Counted from the stretch's first letter, positions 35,510-45,031 are shown. The stretch: 47,636 bases of DNA from an uncultured Candidatus Actinomarina sp. (GCA_902628045.1 CACOLU010000006.1:1-47636), one strand, 5' to 3'. Numbers and translations are program-made. Notes: a model not told the origin generated them from the sequence alone.

Positions 35510-36565
35510 ATGGTTACCAAAACAATACCTTCTAAACCAAAGCCAGAGGCTAAAGAAGCTGATTTTTCGAATGAAGATACGACTTTAACTCCAGAACAAG
35601 AGAAGGCAGCACGTGAAAAGGCAAAATCCTTAACAAAAAAATTAGCTGATGATAAAGGAAAGCTCACTACTGATTTAGTTAGTCAGTACCTTACCGCTAT
35701 TGGAAATTTTGATCTATTAACTGCAGAACAAGAAGTTGAATTAGCTCAGAAAATTGAATCTGGCGAAAAGGCTTCTATAAAACTTCAAAAGAAACAATTT
35801 AAAGATAAAAAAGGTGAAATCAGATTAAAAAGAGATAGAAAAAAAGGCGCCGAGGCCAAAGATGCATTCCTAACAGCAAATCTAAGACTCGTTGTTGCTA
35901 ATGCAAGAAGATACGCAAACACCTCAGGTATAGATTTTCTAGATTTAATCCAGGAAGGAAACCTTGGTTTAATACGTGCCGTTGAAAAGTTCGATTGGCG
36001 TAAGGGATTTAAATTTTCAACTTATGCAACTTGGTGGATTAGGCAAGCCATAACAAGAGCCATTGCTGATAAGTCAAGAACAGTAAGAATTCCTGTACAC
36101 CTTCATGATACTATGGCAGCAGTTCGTGCAGCACAAGCACAACTCAAGGCTGAACTAGGTAGAGACCCAAAACCGCAAGAAATTGCTAAAGAGGCAGGTG
36201 TAGGGGTTGATAAGGTAGAACTAGCTTTAAGTGTTGCTGATACAGTTTCTCTAGAGCAACCTGTTGGAGAAGACGGAGCACAGCTTGGGGACTTCATTCA
36301 AGATGAAGACGCAAGTGATCCATCATTAATTGTCCAAGACCTTGATGTTGCAGAGAGTTTAAGAGATAGCATAAGTAGACTTCCTGAGAGAGAGGGAAGA
36401 ATATTAGCATTAAGATATGGATTCTATGATGGTGTTCCAAGAACTCTTGAAGAAATAGGTGAAGAATTTGATCTAACTCGTGAAAGAATTAGACAATTAG
36501 AAAAACTTGCTCTTTGTAGACTTCGCCATCCATCATTTGGGATTAGAGAACAAGATTTAGTCTAA
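35510..36565 (+). CDS. rpoD: RNA polymerase primary-type sigma factor (RpoD/SigA)
   Basis: 351 residues. Region 1.2 ([21 protein letters not shown]), regions 2.1-2.4 ([32 protein letters not shown] and [15 protein letters not shown], key residues), region 3 and region 4.2 ([20 protein letters not shown]) are all present. The region 2.4 helix [10 protein letters not shown] is normal for -10 TATAAT recognition. The N-terminal extension is short and rich in Lys/Glu, so it could be the housekeeping sigma factor or a group-2 relative; the small genome favours the first. Its stop overlaps the convergent gene by nine bases. No SD precedes its ATG. Confidence 0.93.
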   Translation: MVTKTIPSKPKPEAKEADFSNEDTTLTPEQEKAAREKAKSLTKKLADDKGKLTTDLVSQYLTAIGNFDLLTAEQEVELAQKIESGEKASIKLQKKQFKDKKGEIRLKRDRKKGAEAKDAFLTANLRLVVANARRYANTSGIDFLDLIQEGNLGLIRAVEKFDWRKGFKFSTYATWWIRQAITRAIADKSRTVRIPVHLHDTMAAVRAAQAQLKAELGRDPKPQEIAKEAGVGVDKVELALSVADTVSLEQPVGEDGAQLGDFIQDEDASDPSLIVQDLDVAESLRDSISRLPEREGRILALRYGFYDGVPRTLEEIGEEFDLTRERIRQLEKLALCRLRHPSFGIREQDLV

Positions 36566-37108
36566 TTTTTCTATAAATTTTTTTAACTCCTCAACATTTC
36601 TATAATATTCGAAAAAATTATTATTTAGCTCCATATCCCTAGGCATATTGTCAATAATTTCTTTCCAATACCCTTTTTTTAAAAAAATTGGTACAACGTC
36701 CTTATCTTTACTTATGTTGTATAAGTAATTTGTATTCCATGCAACAATAAGCTCAGTAAGAGTTCCTATTTTTCCGGGAAGAACAACAATAGCTTTAGAA
36801 TTTTCAAGTAAGTAATGGATTCTATTCGACAAACTTTCTGTTTTAATTTCTTTATTAATGTACTCGTTTGCATTAACTTCAAAATTATCTTTACTCATAT
36901 TTGAAAACAATGAAGGAACAGTGATACCAATTACGTCTACGTTATGTTTACTAGCACCTTTTGAAATTGCTTCCATTGTTCCTTGGTACCCTCCAGTAGC
37001 AACATTGTGTCCTAGTTTCCCAAGCATGCTTCCAACACTCTCTGCAAATATATATTCTTGGTCACCCTCGACGCATCTAGATGAACCAAAAACTGTTATA
37101 TGTTTCAC
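36557..37108 (-). CDS. LOG-family protein (lysine-decarboxylase-like fold)
   Basis: 183 residues. The Rossmann fold begins [11 protein letters not shown] and continues with [13 protein letters not shown] and the C-terminal motif [16 protein letters not shown]. The canonical PGGxGTxxE of cytokinin-nucleoside phosphoribohydrolases reads PGKIGTLTE here, with Lys in place of the second Gly. Family members remove ribose-5'-phosphate from nucleoside monophosphates or have unknown roles. The start is GTG at 37108, and a TAATCT hexamer lies six bases upstream. It diverges from tldD across 51 bases. Confidence 0.85.
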   Translation of the reverse strand: MKHITVFGSSRCVEGDQEYIFAESVGSMLGKLGHNVATGGYQGTMEAISKGASKHNVDVIGITVPSLFSNMSKDNFEVNANEYINKEIKTESLSNRIHYLLENSKAIVVLPGKIGTLTELIVAWNTNYLYNISKDKDVVPIFLKKGYWKEIIDNMPRDMELNNNFFEYYRNVEELKKFIEKLD

Positions 37109-37144
37109 ACTACAAGATTACAAACAATGTAACTTATATTTGTG

Positions 37145-37150
37145 TAAAAT
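37145..37150 (+). promoter_or_regulatory. Putative -10 element for tldD
   Basis: TAAAAT ends nine bases before the tldD ATG, preceded by GTG. No Shine-Dalgarno is seen, so a very short or absent leader is expected. No good -35 at 16-18 bases was found. Confidence 0.35.
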
Positions 37151-37159
37151 GAATTAAAA

Positions 37160-38596
37160 ATGTTTTCAGAAATTAACCTATGTATTGATTCAGCAATAAG
37201 CAGTGGTGCAAAATATGCTGATGCTCGTATTCTGATTTCTAAGTCTAGAAATATCGCTGCAAAGAATGGCGAAATTGAAAATCTAAATGAAAATGAAAAA
37301 ATCGGTATTGGCGTTAGAGCATTAGTAGGTTCTTCTTGGGGCTTTTACTCTACATATGATTTATCAAATGAATCTCTAAAACAAGCTGGAAAGAAATCTT
37401 TCGAAATAGCAAAAGCATCTGCAAAGGTTGCTGGAGAAGAATTACCATTTGCCGATGTACCTGTAGTTGAAGATACCTATACGACTCCACACGAAGAAAA
37501 TCCTTTTTTAGTCTCCAGTTCTGAACAAATAGATCTTTTAATTTCATCTACTGAAAAGATGAAGAAACTCGGTAGCTCTAGAGCTTTTGGAAGATTAGAT
37601 TTTTGGGATACAGAAAAGTGGTTTGCTTCAAGTCAGGGCCACAAAATATATCAAAATATTATTGAATCCGGAGGAGGAATATCTTCATTATCAGTAGGCG
37701 ATGGCGAAACCCAAATAAGGTCATACCCGCAATCTTTTGGTGAGTATAGAACTGGTGGCTGGGAAATAATAAAAAGTTTTGAATTCGAAAGTCATTTAGA
37801 CAGATTAGCTGAGGAATCCCAAAGGCTTTTAGTAGCTCCTCAATGTCCCCAAGGAACGATGGACTTAATCCTTGAGGGTAGCCAGCTTGCTTTACAAATT
37901 CATGAATCTGTAGGGCATGCTATAGAGCTTGACAGAATTTTAGGTTGGGAAGCAGCTTATGCTGGAACCTCTCATTTGGATCTAAAAAAATTAAATAAGC
38001 ACAAATATGGTTCAGAATTAATGAATATAGTTGCTGACGCCACACTTCCTGGAGCACTTGCGACATTTAAATACGATGACGAAGGAACTCCTGCCCAAAG
38101 AGTTGATATTGTAAAAGAAGGAATTTGGACCGGAGTTTTGTCAGGTAGAGATAGTGCTGCTGTTGCAGGAGTACCACCGGGTGGTATGGTTCGTGCAGAT
38201 GGTTTTGGAAGATTGCCCATGGTAAGGATGACTAATGTAGGCCTGCTTCCAGGTGACTCTTCGTTAGAAGAAATTATAGAAGCTACAGATGAGGGAATCT
38301 ATATGGAAACTAACCGTTCTTGGTCCATAGATGACTTAAGACTAAATTTTCAATTTGGATGTGAAGTTGGTTGGTTAGTTAAAAATGGAAAAATAATTGA
38401 TATGGTAAAGAACCCGACCTATACGGGAATTACACCTGAGTTTTGGGGAAATATGGATATGTTGTCAGGCGAGGAAGAATGGGTATTTTGGGGAACTCCA
38501 AACTGTGGCAAAGGGCAACCAAGCCAAATTGGACACACTGGACACCCAGCTTCTCCAGCAAGATTTAAAAATACGCGTATTGGAGTTCGTGGATGA
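37160..38596 (+). CDS. tldD: Metalloprotease TldD
   Basis: 478 residues. The active-site motif H248-E-S-V-G-H253 in QIHESVGHAIELDRILGWE is intact, and the C-terminal GCEVGWLVKNGKIIDMVKNPTYTG segment with the zinc-ligating Cys region is present (key residues C-VG, N-TY-G). TldD works with the inactive partner TldE/PmbA to degrade unfolded peptides or process modified ones. The next gene is pmbA, starting at an ATGA overlap, so the pair is co-translated. No peptide-natural-product gene is nearby. Confidence 0.93.
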   Translation: MFSEINLCIDSAISSGAKYADARILISKSRNIAAKNGEIENLNENEKIGIGVRALVGSSWGFYSTYDLSNESLKQAGKKSFEIAKASAKVAGEELPFADVPVVEDTYTTPHEENPFLVSSSEQIDLLISSTEKMKKLGSSRAFGRLDFWDTEKWFASSQGHKIYQNIIESGGGISSLSVGDGETQIRSYPQSFGEYRTGGWEIIKSFEFESHLDRLAEESQRLLVAPQCPQGTMDLILEGSQLALQIHESVGHAIELDRILGWEAAYAGTSHLDLKKLNKHKYGSELMNIVADATLPGALATFKYDDEGTPAQRVDIVKEGIWTGVLSGRDSAAVAGVPPGGMVRADGFGRLPMVRMTNVGLLPGDSSLEEIIEATDEGIYMETNRSWSIDDLRLNFQFGCEVGWLVKNGKIIDMVKNPTYTGITPEFWGNMDMLSGEEEWVFWGTPNCGKGQPSQIGHTGHPASPARFKNTRIGVRG

Positions 38597-39918
38597 AAAT
38601 TTGGGAAGACCTACTTCAAGATATTGAAAAAAACATTCCTTCTGATACAGAATGTGAATTAAAAATGATGCACTCAAAAAGTGCACTAACTAGGTTTGCT
38701 AATTCTCAAATTCATCAAAATGTGGATGAAGAATCTGCCGACGTATTTTTGACATTACACAATGATTCTAAAACTGTAACTATGTCAACTAATTTAACAG
38801 CATTAAAAAATCCTAAAGAATTTGTTTCTAAAGCTATGGACTCTTTAAGTAAAAGCCCAATAGACAAAGGTTGGGCCGGCCTTCCTGATGCCTCCCAATC
38901 CTATAATGCCCTTTCCAAACTGGTTGAATCATCACCCGATGAAAGGGCTAATAAGGTTAAAGAATTTGTTTCTGAAGGAAAGCAAATGAACGCAGCAGGA
39001 TATTGCTCTAGCTATATAAATAATTATTTTGTATGGAATACTAATGGGTTAAATTCTTCCGATTCATCTAGCAGTGCGTTTATTGATGGAATTTTTAGAA
39101 CACAATCATCAGCTGGGTCTTCTCATAGGGGAGGAATAACATTGTCTGATATAGAAGCTCAACATGCTGGTAGCGAAGCTGCAAAACTAGCAAAAGACAG
39201 TGAGAACCCAGAGGACATTGAACCAGGAAATTATGAAGTAATTCTTGGTCACGAAGCAGTAAGCACTATATTAGTTTTTCTCGGAGTCTATGGTTTTAAT
39301 GCAAAAAGCAAAATTGATGGCATGAGTCCAATAAATATTGATGAAAACCAGTTTGATAGCCAAATAAACATTTTCGACACTCCAGAAGATAATGAATCAA
39401 TTGGGTTTAAGATTGATGCCTCCGGCTCAAAGAAAAAAAACCTAGAAGTTGTTAAAGATGGAATTTCAAAATCTTATTTTCATACTAGACGAACTGCTAA
39501 GGAATTAAGTGCTGAAAACACTTTTCATGAATTGTTTGGTTGGGGAGAAAATTTTGGCGGAATAGGTACAAATATTAAACTTTCAGAGGGTAATGCTTCA
39601 CAAGAAGAAATGATAAAAAGCGTTAAAAAAGGTATTTACATAAATGAGTTTTGGTACTGCAGGGTTTTAGATCCAATCACCCAAGTTGTAACTGGGTTAA
39701 ATCGAAATGGATCTTTTTTGATTGAAAATGGAAAGATAGTAAAACCTGTTGGTAGATTAAGATTTACACAAAGCTTTATGGCTTCACTTGCACCTGGAAA
39801 TGTTTTATCTATTGGGGATAGGTCGAGATATGCAGATTCAGAATTTGGAGAAGGTATGTTAAAAGTGCCAGCCCTACATTTAAAAAACTTTAATTTTACA
39901 GGTGGAGTTTCTGGATAA
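38593..39918 (+). CDS. pmbA: TldE/PmbA subunit of the TldD/E protease
   Basis: 441 residues. It lacks the zinc HExxxH of TldD, as expected for the partner. The family fold is seen in PGNYEVILGHEAVSTILVFLG, which replaces the TldD zinc motif with a degenerate GHEAVS, and in the C-terminal GGVSG-type ending with SLAPGNVLSIGDRSRYA. It starts four bases inside the tldD stop. The last bases overlap the following phosphodiesterase start by 17 bases. Identification rests on pairing with TldD plus these motifs. Confidence 0.88.
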   Translation: MKIWEDLLQDIEKNIPSDTECELKMMHSKSALTRFANSQIHQNVDEESADVFLTLHNDSKTVTMSTNLTALKNPKEFVSKAMDSLSKSPIDKGWAGLPDASQSYNALSKLVESSPDERANKVKEFVSEGKQMNAAGYCSSYINNYFVWNTNGLNSSDSSSSAFIDGIFRTQSSAGSSHRGGITLSDIEAQHAGSEAAKLAKDSENPEDIEPGNYEVILGHEAVSTILVFLGVYGFNAKSKIDGMSPINIDENQFDSQINIFDTPEDNESIGFKIDASGSKKKNLEVVKDGISKSYFHTRRTAKELSAENTFHELFGWGENFGGIGTNIKLSEGNASQEEMIKSVKKGIYINEFWYCRVLDPITQVVTGLNRNGSFLIENGKIVKPVGRLRFTQSFMASLAPGNVLSIGDRSRYADSEFGEGMLKVPALHLKNFNFTGGVSG

Positions 39919-40678
39919 TAAATCATATTTTGATGGTGATAAACCACTGATTATTCCTCATCGTGGAGGGTCAAATATAGTACCTGAGAATACACTTCAT
40001 GGTCTTGAGCTAGCAATTAAAGAAGGATTTTCACATTTTGAAACTGACTTACGTATGTCTAAAGATGGTGAAATTTTTCTTCATCATGATGAAACTTTCG
40101 ACAGAACGACAAATGTATCTGGAAAAGTTCAGGACTTTAATTGGAGTGAAATTTCAAAAATTAATGCTGGGTATAAGTTTTATCAAAAAAGTCAACAAAA
40201 TGATAAAACAACTAATTTTGTTCGGTTAGTTGATGCCTTAAAGATGAGTGAAAAGTTAAAATTTAATCTTGATCTAAAGCAAACGGGAATGGCAAAAAAG
40301 GTTGTTGAAATAATAAACTCTTTAAATGCAAAAGAAAGAGTATTAGTTTCATCATTTAGCCCGAAAAGATTAGACGAATTTTTAAATGTAAGCAAGGGAG
40401 AAATACTAACCTCCGGAACTTTTCGAGAAAATGCTATTGCACGATTTTTACCTTTACAAAAAAGAAATTTTAAGGTTCAAGCACTCCAAGCTCCTTTTAA
40501 GTGGAGAGGGATACAAGTTTATTCAAAAAAACTGGTGGATTTTTGTAAATTAAATAATCTTCAACTACATGTATGGACTGTAAATTCAATAGATAATTTT
40601 AAGACTTGTTTAGAAATTGGATGCGATGGCGTTATAACCGATGAACCAATTTTATTTCGCAATTATTTAAACAAATAA
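39902..40678 (+). CDS. Glycerophosphodiester phosphodiesterase (GDPD) family
   Basis: 258 residues with a TIM-barrel GDPD domain. The catalytic set appears as IPHRGGSNIVPENTLHG (His-Arg and Glu-Asn-Thr), HFETDLRMSKDGEIFLHHDETFDRTT (Glu, Asp and the second His) and KFNLDLKQT. It hydrolyses glycerophosphodiesters, releasing glycerol-3-phosphate and an alcohol, for phospholipid turnover. There is no signal peptide, so it is cytosolic. It starts at GTG within the end of pmbA and has no other partner here. Confidence 0.92.
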   Translation: MEFLDNKSYFDGDKPLIIPHRGGSNIVPENTLHGLELAIKEGFSHFETDLRMSKDGEIFLHHDETFDRTTNVSGKVQDFNWSEISKINAGYKFYQKSQQNDKTTNFVRLVDALKMSEKLKFNLDLKQTGMAKKVVEIINSLNAKERVLVSSFSPKRLDEFLNVSKGEILTSGTFRENAIARFLPLQKRNFKVQALQAPFKWRGIQVYSKKLVDFCKLNNLQLHVWTVNSIDNFKTCLEIGCDGVITDEPILFRNYLNK

Positions 40679-40685
40679 AAAATAT

Positions 40686-42179
40686 TTACATAGTATTTTG
40701 ATTTATAAAATCTTCAGCTTTTTTAAAAATGTGATTTTTTCTTTCAGGATTAAGACGATCAAGAGATCTTGTAAGTAATGCAAGTCTGGGATTATTTTCA
40801 TAAAACTTCCTATTTTTTTCTGTAAATTTCCAATATAAACCATCAAGTGTTTCACACCAGTCACCTTTTTTATAATTACTCATTTTCAAGATATAGTTTG
40901 AACCACATGTATATGGTTTTGTTGACATCATTCCTCCATCAGCATATGTAGCCATCCCAAAAACATTCGGAACCATAACCCAATCAGAAGAGTCTATATA
41001 CATTTCCATAAACCATTTATTGATTTCCTTAGGATCTACTCCACATAAATTCATGATATTGCTTATAACCATTAACCGTGGAATATGGTGTATGTAACCA
41101 TCTTTAAGTGTAGTTTTTATACAATCATCCAGTGGATCAATGCCAGTTGTTCCGTCATACCACGATGAAGTTAGCTTTTTTGAATGCTTCCAGTAGTTAC
41201 TTTTAAATTGCAAGGCACCTTCTTCATGATAGATTCCCCTAATAAATTCTCTCCAGCCTATTACTTGTCTTATAAACCCTTCTAGTGAGTTCATTGGTAC
41301 ATTATTTTTTTCAGCATGTTGTAAAGCTTTTTTTATCACTTTATCAGGCGTTAAAAGACCTATGTTTAAAAAGGGGCTTATGCAGCTGTGAAAAAGAAAA
41401 TTTTTATCTTCCAGCATTGCGTCTTCGTAAATTCCAAAGTTTTCAAAACGAACTTTAAGAAAATTATCAAGCTGTTTTTCAGCGCCAGCTCTGTTTACAG
41501 GAAACCAAACATTTTCTAAATTTCCTGGATGATCATTAAAATTGTTAAAAATAAGTCTTTTAATTTCTTCATCATATTTTGACTCTTTAAAAGTAATCAT
41601 TTCAGGAGGCTCAACATTTTTTGGTATTTTTTTTCTATTCTCCTCATCAAAAGACCATTTTCCACCAATAGGTTTTTGATTTTCATCCATTAAAATATCT
41701 AAATTTTTTCTAGCTTTTTGATAAAAGGAAGACATCCTGTATACTTTTTTTCCTTTTGCCATAGAAACAAATTCATTCCTTTCAAATATAAACATCGGTG
41801 ATTTAATGATATTTACTGTTACATTTGCAGCCTTTAATGCCTTAAGAAACTCTTCTTCAAAACCTTTATCTTCTATTTCAAAAATATTAATTTCAGATAG
41901 TTTTTTCTTTTTTAGAAACCTAATTAGTGAGTCAACATAACTCTCTTCTTTTTTACGACTTGAAAGTTCAAAATAATTTACAAAGATTGATTCATTTTGC
42001 AGTTCATCTCTGTATTCACGCATGCCAGCAAGAAATAAATAAAGCTTTAATTTATGATGTTTAAAATATGTACAAAGACCAAAATCTTCAGCCATAAAAA
42101 CTTCACTACAGCCATTTTTCTTTAGAATCTTTGGATTAAATAGCTGATTTCCAAGTATTACAAAAAATTTACTTTTCAT
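40686..42179 (-). CDS. Cryptochrome/photolyase-related protein, lacking most Fe-S cysteines
   Basis: 497 residues of the deoxyribodipyrimidine-photolyase-related (PF04244/FeS-BCP) family. Features include the N-terminal FVILGNQLF, GWREFIRGIYHEEG, GYIHHIPRLMVISNI, WVMVPNVFGMATYADGG and KPYTCGSNYILKMSN. In canonical FeS-bacterial photolyases the segment after NYI--MS carries Cys-x2-Cys and a third Cys further on; here it reads YKKGDWCETLDGLYW, so the CxxC pair and about ten residues are missing, leaving one Cys. It probably binds FAD and repairs (6-4) or CPD lesions, but without the usual 4Fe-4S cluster. It diverges from the dioxygenase gene. Confidence 0.9.
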   Translation of the reverse strand: MKSKFFVILGNQLFNPKILKKNGCSEVFMAEDFGLCTYFKHHKLKLYLFLAGMREYRDELQNESIFVNYFELSSRKKEESYVDSLIRFLKKKKLSEINIFEIEDKGFEEEFLKALKAANVTVNIIKSPMFIFERNEFVSMAKGKKVYRMSSFYQKARKNLDILMDENQKPIGGKWSFDEENRKKIPKNVEPPEMITFKESKYDEEIKRLIFNNFNDHPGNLENVWFPVNRAGAEKQLDNFLKVRFENFGIYEDAMLEDKNFLFHSCISPFLNIGLLTPDKVIKKALQHAEKNNVPMNSLEGFIRQVIGWREFIRGIYHEEGALQFKSNYWKHSKKLTSSWYDGTTGIDPLDDCIKTTLKDGYIHHIPRLMVISNIMNLCGVDPKEINKWFMEMYIDSSDWVMVPNVFGMATYADGGMMSTKPYTCGSNYILKMSNYKKGDWCETLDGLYWKFTEKNRKFYENNPRLALLTRSLDRLNPERKNHIFKKAEDFINQNTM

Positions 42180-42194
42180 CTTTTCAAAGAATAG

Positions 42195-42222
42195 TTTACC
42201 ATTGTAATGTAGAAGCTATAAT
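42195..42222 (+). promoter_or_regulatory. Promoter for the indoleamine dioxygenase-alanine dehydrogenase pair
   Basis: TTTACC (42195-42200) and a perfect TATAAT (42217-42222) are separated by 16 bases. A Shine-Dalgarno GAAGGGGG (42235-42242) follows, three bases before the ATG. This is the clearest sigma-70-type promoter I found in the window. Confidence 0.6.
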
Positions 42223-42245
42223 TTTGTAAATCTTGAAGGGGGACA

Positions 42246-43361
42246 ATGCATCAAGAAATATTAGATAGTGGTTTTATACCAAACCAAATATGTGAAAAGC
42301 TACCAGCAAGCTTTGATGATGTAGAAAACCTTGCGAGGGAATTACCAAAAGTGCTTGCAAATGAACAAATTGTTGAAAGAGTAGGACAATTAGAGCGAAA
42401 TAAAGATATCAACAATTTAAATATCAGTGAACTGGAAAGAGCCATGCTACTGTATTCCTACATAGGTCATGCATATATGTGGGGAAAAAAACACGTTGAA
42501 AATACAATCCCTGCGGAGCTTGCTGTAACGTGGTTCGCTATATCTGAAAAATTAGAAAGACCACCTATCCTGTCCTATGCGTCATACGCCTTAAATAATT
42601 GGAAAATGCTTGATGACACAAAGCCTTTTGATTTAGAAAATATTGTGATTATGCAAAATTTTCTAGGAGGAGTAGATGAAGACTGGTTTATCATGATTCA
42701 TGTTGCCATTGAGTATGAAGCAAAAGAAATATTATCAAATTTGAAATCCTACTTTCTTGAAAAAAACTTAGATCAATCATATTTACAGAAAGCATTAGAT
42801 AGTATCAAAAAGATAAATGCGATTATGAATAGAATGCCAGAAAAATGTGATCCATTTATTTATTACAATCGAGTCAGGCCTTATATATTTGGCTGGAAAA
42901 ATAATCCAGGAACACCTGACGGTGTAATTTACGAAGGCGTAGATGAATATGGTGGAAAACCACAGCTTTTTAGGGGGGAAACAGGCGCCCAAAGTTCAAT
43001 TGTTCCTGCTTTGGATGCTCTTTTGGGAATCACTCATTCCAATGATCCTTTAAGAGAGTATCTTGATGAGATGAGATTGTATATGCCAAAAGAGCATAGG
43101 GAGCTGCTTAATGGCTTAGATCAATGGTCAAGAAATGAAAGAACTAAATTAGATCTAGATGAAAAATCAGTTACATTAATAAATGAATTGATAAAAGAAG
43201 TGCATATCTTCAGAGACAAGCACTTAGAGTATGCGAGAATTTATATCTACGAACAGTCCTTAACAAATAATTCAAATTCTAATATTGTTGGTACAGGTGG
43301 AACTCCATTCATGAAATATTTAGATAAACACTTACAGGAAACAATTCCTGCAAATGATTAA
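42246..43361 (+). CDS. Indoleamine 2,3-dioxygenase family protein
   Basis: 371 residues, normal for the family. Conserved blocks are RPYIFGWKNNPGTPDGVIYEGV, FRGETGAQSSIVPALDA, EMRLYMPKEHRELL, the proximal heme His326 in FRDKHLEYA and GTGGTPFMKYLDKHL near the C-terminus (key residues only). The enzyme opens the pyrrole ring of tryptophan or related indoles with O2, forming N-formylkynurenine. Bacterial homologues are sparse and often uncharacterised, so the natural indole is not certain. It is followed by alanine dehydrogenase, overlapping by eight bases. Confidence 0.9.
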   Translation: MHQEILDSGFIPNQICEKLPASFDDVENLARELPKVLANEQIVERVGQLERNKDINNLNISELERAMLLYSYIGHAYMWGKKHVENTIPAELAVTWFAISEKLERPPILSYASYALNNWKMLDDTKPFDLENIVIMQNFLGGVDEDWFIMIHVAIEYEAKEILSNLKSYFLEKNLDQSYLQKALDSIKKINAIMNRMPEKCDPFIYYNRVRPYIFGWKNNPGTPDGVIYEGVDEYGGKPQLFRGETGAQSSIVPALDALLGITHSNDPLREYLDEMRLYMPKEHRELLNGLDQWSRNERTKLDLDEKSVTLINELIKEVHIFRDKHLEYARIYIYEQSLTNNSNSNIVGTGGTPFMKYLDKHLQETIPAND

Positions 43362-44457
43362 AAAGCTTGGGATTCCTAGAGAGGTAAAACAAGACGAAGG
43401 AAGAATTGCATTAATACCTCAACACATTACCCAATTTACTGGTCTAGCAGATATTTTTGTTGAAACACAAGCAGGATTAGGGTCTGGATTTACTGATCAA
43501 GATTACGAGGATGCTGGAGCAAAAATAATATATTCTGCTGAAGAGCTTTATGAAATTTCTGAAATTATATGTAAAGTTAAAGAGCCTCAACCTCAAGAAC
43601 TGGAATTTCTAAATTCATCTCATGTATTGTTTGGCTACCTTCATTTATCATCAAATTTATCTTTAACAAAGGCACTACTTGATAAAAAGTTAACTGGTAT
43701 TGCAACTGAAATGATAATGGAAGGAAAAGAATATCCTTTGTTGATTCCAATGTCAAAAATTGCGGGCAACTTAGCAGTTCAGAAAGGTATGCAATTTTTA
43801 GAATATTCATCTCAAGGTAAAGGGGTACTTCTTTCTGCAATTTCAGAAGAAAAAAGTTCAATAGTCACAGTTATAGGTTGCGGAGAAGTTGGTAGAGCTT
43901 CAATACAAAAATCTATTCAAATTGGTGCTTCGGTAATTGCGATTGATGTAAATGAGGATACTTTGAAAGATTTAAAAAATAAATACGGTGAAAATATTTC
44001 GACATTAGTTGGTGGAACTGAAGAAGCTGTAAATGCAATTAGATCAGCTGATTTGGTAATTGCTGCTGTTTTATTGCCTGGCAGAAAGCCACCAGTTGTT
44101 GTAACAGAAGAAGATATTAATGCAATGGAAAAAGGAACAGTCATTATTGATGTTGCTATTGACCAAGGTGGTTGTGTTGAGGGTGTTAAGCCTAATACAC
44201 ATAGTGAACCTTTTGAAATAAGAAACGGCGTAATTGTCTCTGCAATTGCAAACTTACCAGGAGCAGTCCCACGAACATCTTCTATTGAGCTATCAACAAA
44301 TTTACAAAAATATGTTGACAATCTCTTGATTGAAAATTGGTTTGATAAATACAAAAATAATGAAAGCTTAAGACCGTCACTGCAAATACACAATGGACTT
44401 TTATTATCGGAAGAGGTTGCAGATAGTTTAAGCTTGACTTTGTCTAAGTTAGTTTAG
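43354..44457 (+). CDS. ald: Alanine dehydrogenase
   Basis: 367 residues. The N-terminus KKLGIPREVKQDEGRIALIPQH and the segment VLFGYLHLSSN carry the conserved Arg/Lys and His of the family. The NAD site is TVIGCGEVGRASIQ followed by an acidic strand end IAIDVN. It interconverts L-alanine and pyruvate plus ammonia with NAD. Its ATG lies inside the dioxygenase gene's last eight bases, so the two are translated together. If the organism runs a kynurenine route, alanine released by kynureninase would be its substrate, but no kynureninase is in the window. The stop overlaps leuD. Confidence 0.92.
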   Translation: MIKKLGIPREVKQDEGRIALIPQHITQFTGLADIFVETQAGLGSGFTDQDYEDAGAKIIYSAEELYEISEIICKVKEPQPQELEFLNSSHVLFGYLHLSSNLSLTKALLDKKLTGIATEMIMEGKEYPLLIPMSKIAGNLAVQKGMQFLEYSSQGKGVLLSAISEEKSSIVTVIGCGEVGRASIQKSIQIGASVIAIDVNEDTLKDLKNKYGENISTLVGGTEEAVNAIRSADLVIAAVLLPGRKPPVVVTEEDINAMEKGTVIIDVAIDQGGCVEGVKPNTHSEPFEIRNGVIVSAIANLPGAVPRTSSIELSTNLQKYVDNLLIENWFDKYKNNESLRPSLQIHNGLLLSEEVADSLSLTLSKLV

Positions 44458-45031
44458 GCATCCATTTTTTTCTTGATTTACTAAAGTTATCTATCTGGTC
44501 TGTGTATCCCAATGTTATATCAATTTTATCCAAACCTTCAAGAATTCTTTTTTGAGAAAAATCATCTAAATCAAATGAAAATTCTATCTCCTCACATTTA
44601 ACTGTTTTATTCTCTATAGAAATTATGATGTTAGTACTTGGATTAGATTCAATTTTTGCAAAAAGTGTGTCTACTGTTTTTTGATTTGTCTCTATTGGTA
44701 CAAGGCCGATGTTGATGGAATTTAGTCTAAAAATATCAGCAAATTTAGTTGAAATTATTGCATCGAACCCCCAGTCTTGCAAGCCCCAAGGTGCATGTTC
44801 TCTTGAAGAACCAGTTCCAAAATTATCTCCTGCCACTAAAACTCTAGACCCTTTGTATGCTTTATTGTTAAGGGGAAATTCTGGATCTTTCTTCCAGTCA
44901 TAAAATAAGAACTCACCATAACCTGATCGCTCAACACGCTTTAGAAATTGTTTGGGCATTATTTGATCAGTATCAACATTAGACATGTTAAGTGGAAGCA
45001 TGGTTGAGTTAATGGTGCTTAATTTCTTCAA
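44444..45031 (-). CDS. leuD: 3-isopropylmalate dehydratase small subunit
   Basis: 195 residues. LNMSNVDTDQIMPKQFLKRV near the N-terminus, the swivel-domain motif GDNFGTGSSREHAPW and IISTKFADIFRLNSINIGL identify LeuD. With LeuC it isomerises 2-isopropylmalate to 3-isopropylmalate in leucine synthesis. The start is TTG at 45031, directly after the leuC stop (TAATTG). A later ATG at 45001 would cut off KKLSTINST, which aligns with the conserved LeuD N-terminus, so TTG is preferred. Confidence 0.95.
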   Translation of the reverse strand: MKKLSTINSTMLPLNMSNVDTDQIMPKQFLKRVERSGYGEFLFYDWKKDPEFPLNNKAYKGSRVLVAGDNFGTGSSREHAPWGLQDWGFDAIISTKFADIFRLNSINIGLVPIETNQKTVDTLFAKIESNPSTNIIISIENKTVKCEEIEFSFDLDDFSQKRILEGLDKIDITLGYTDQIDNFSKSRKKWMPKLT

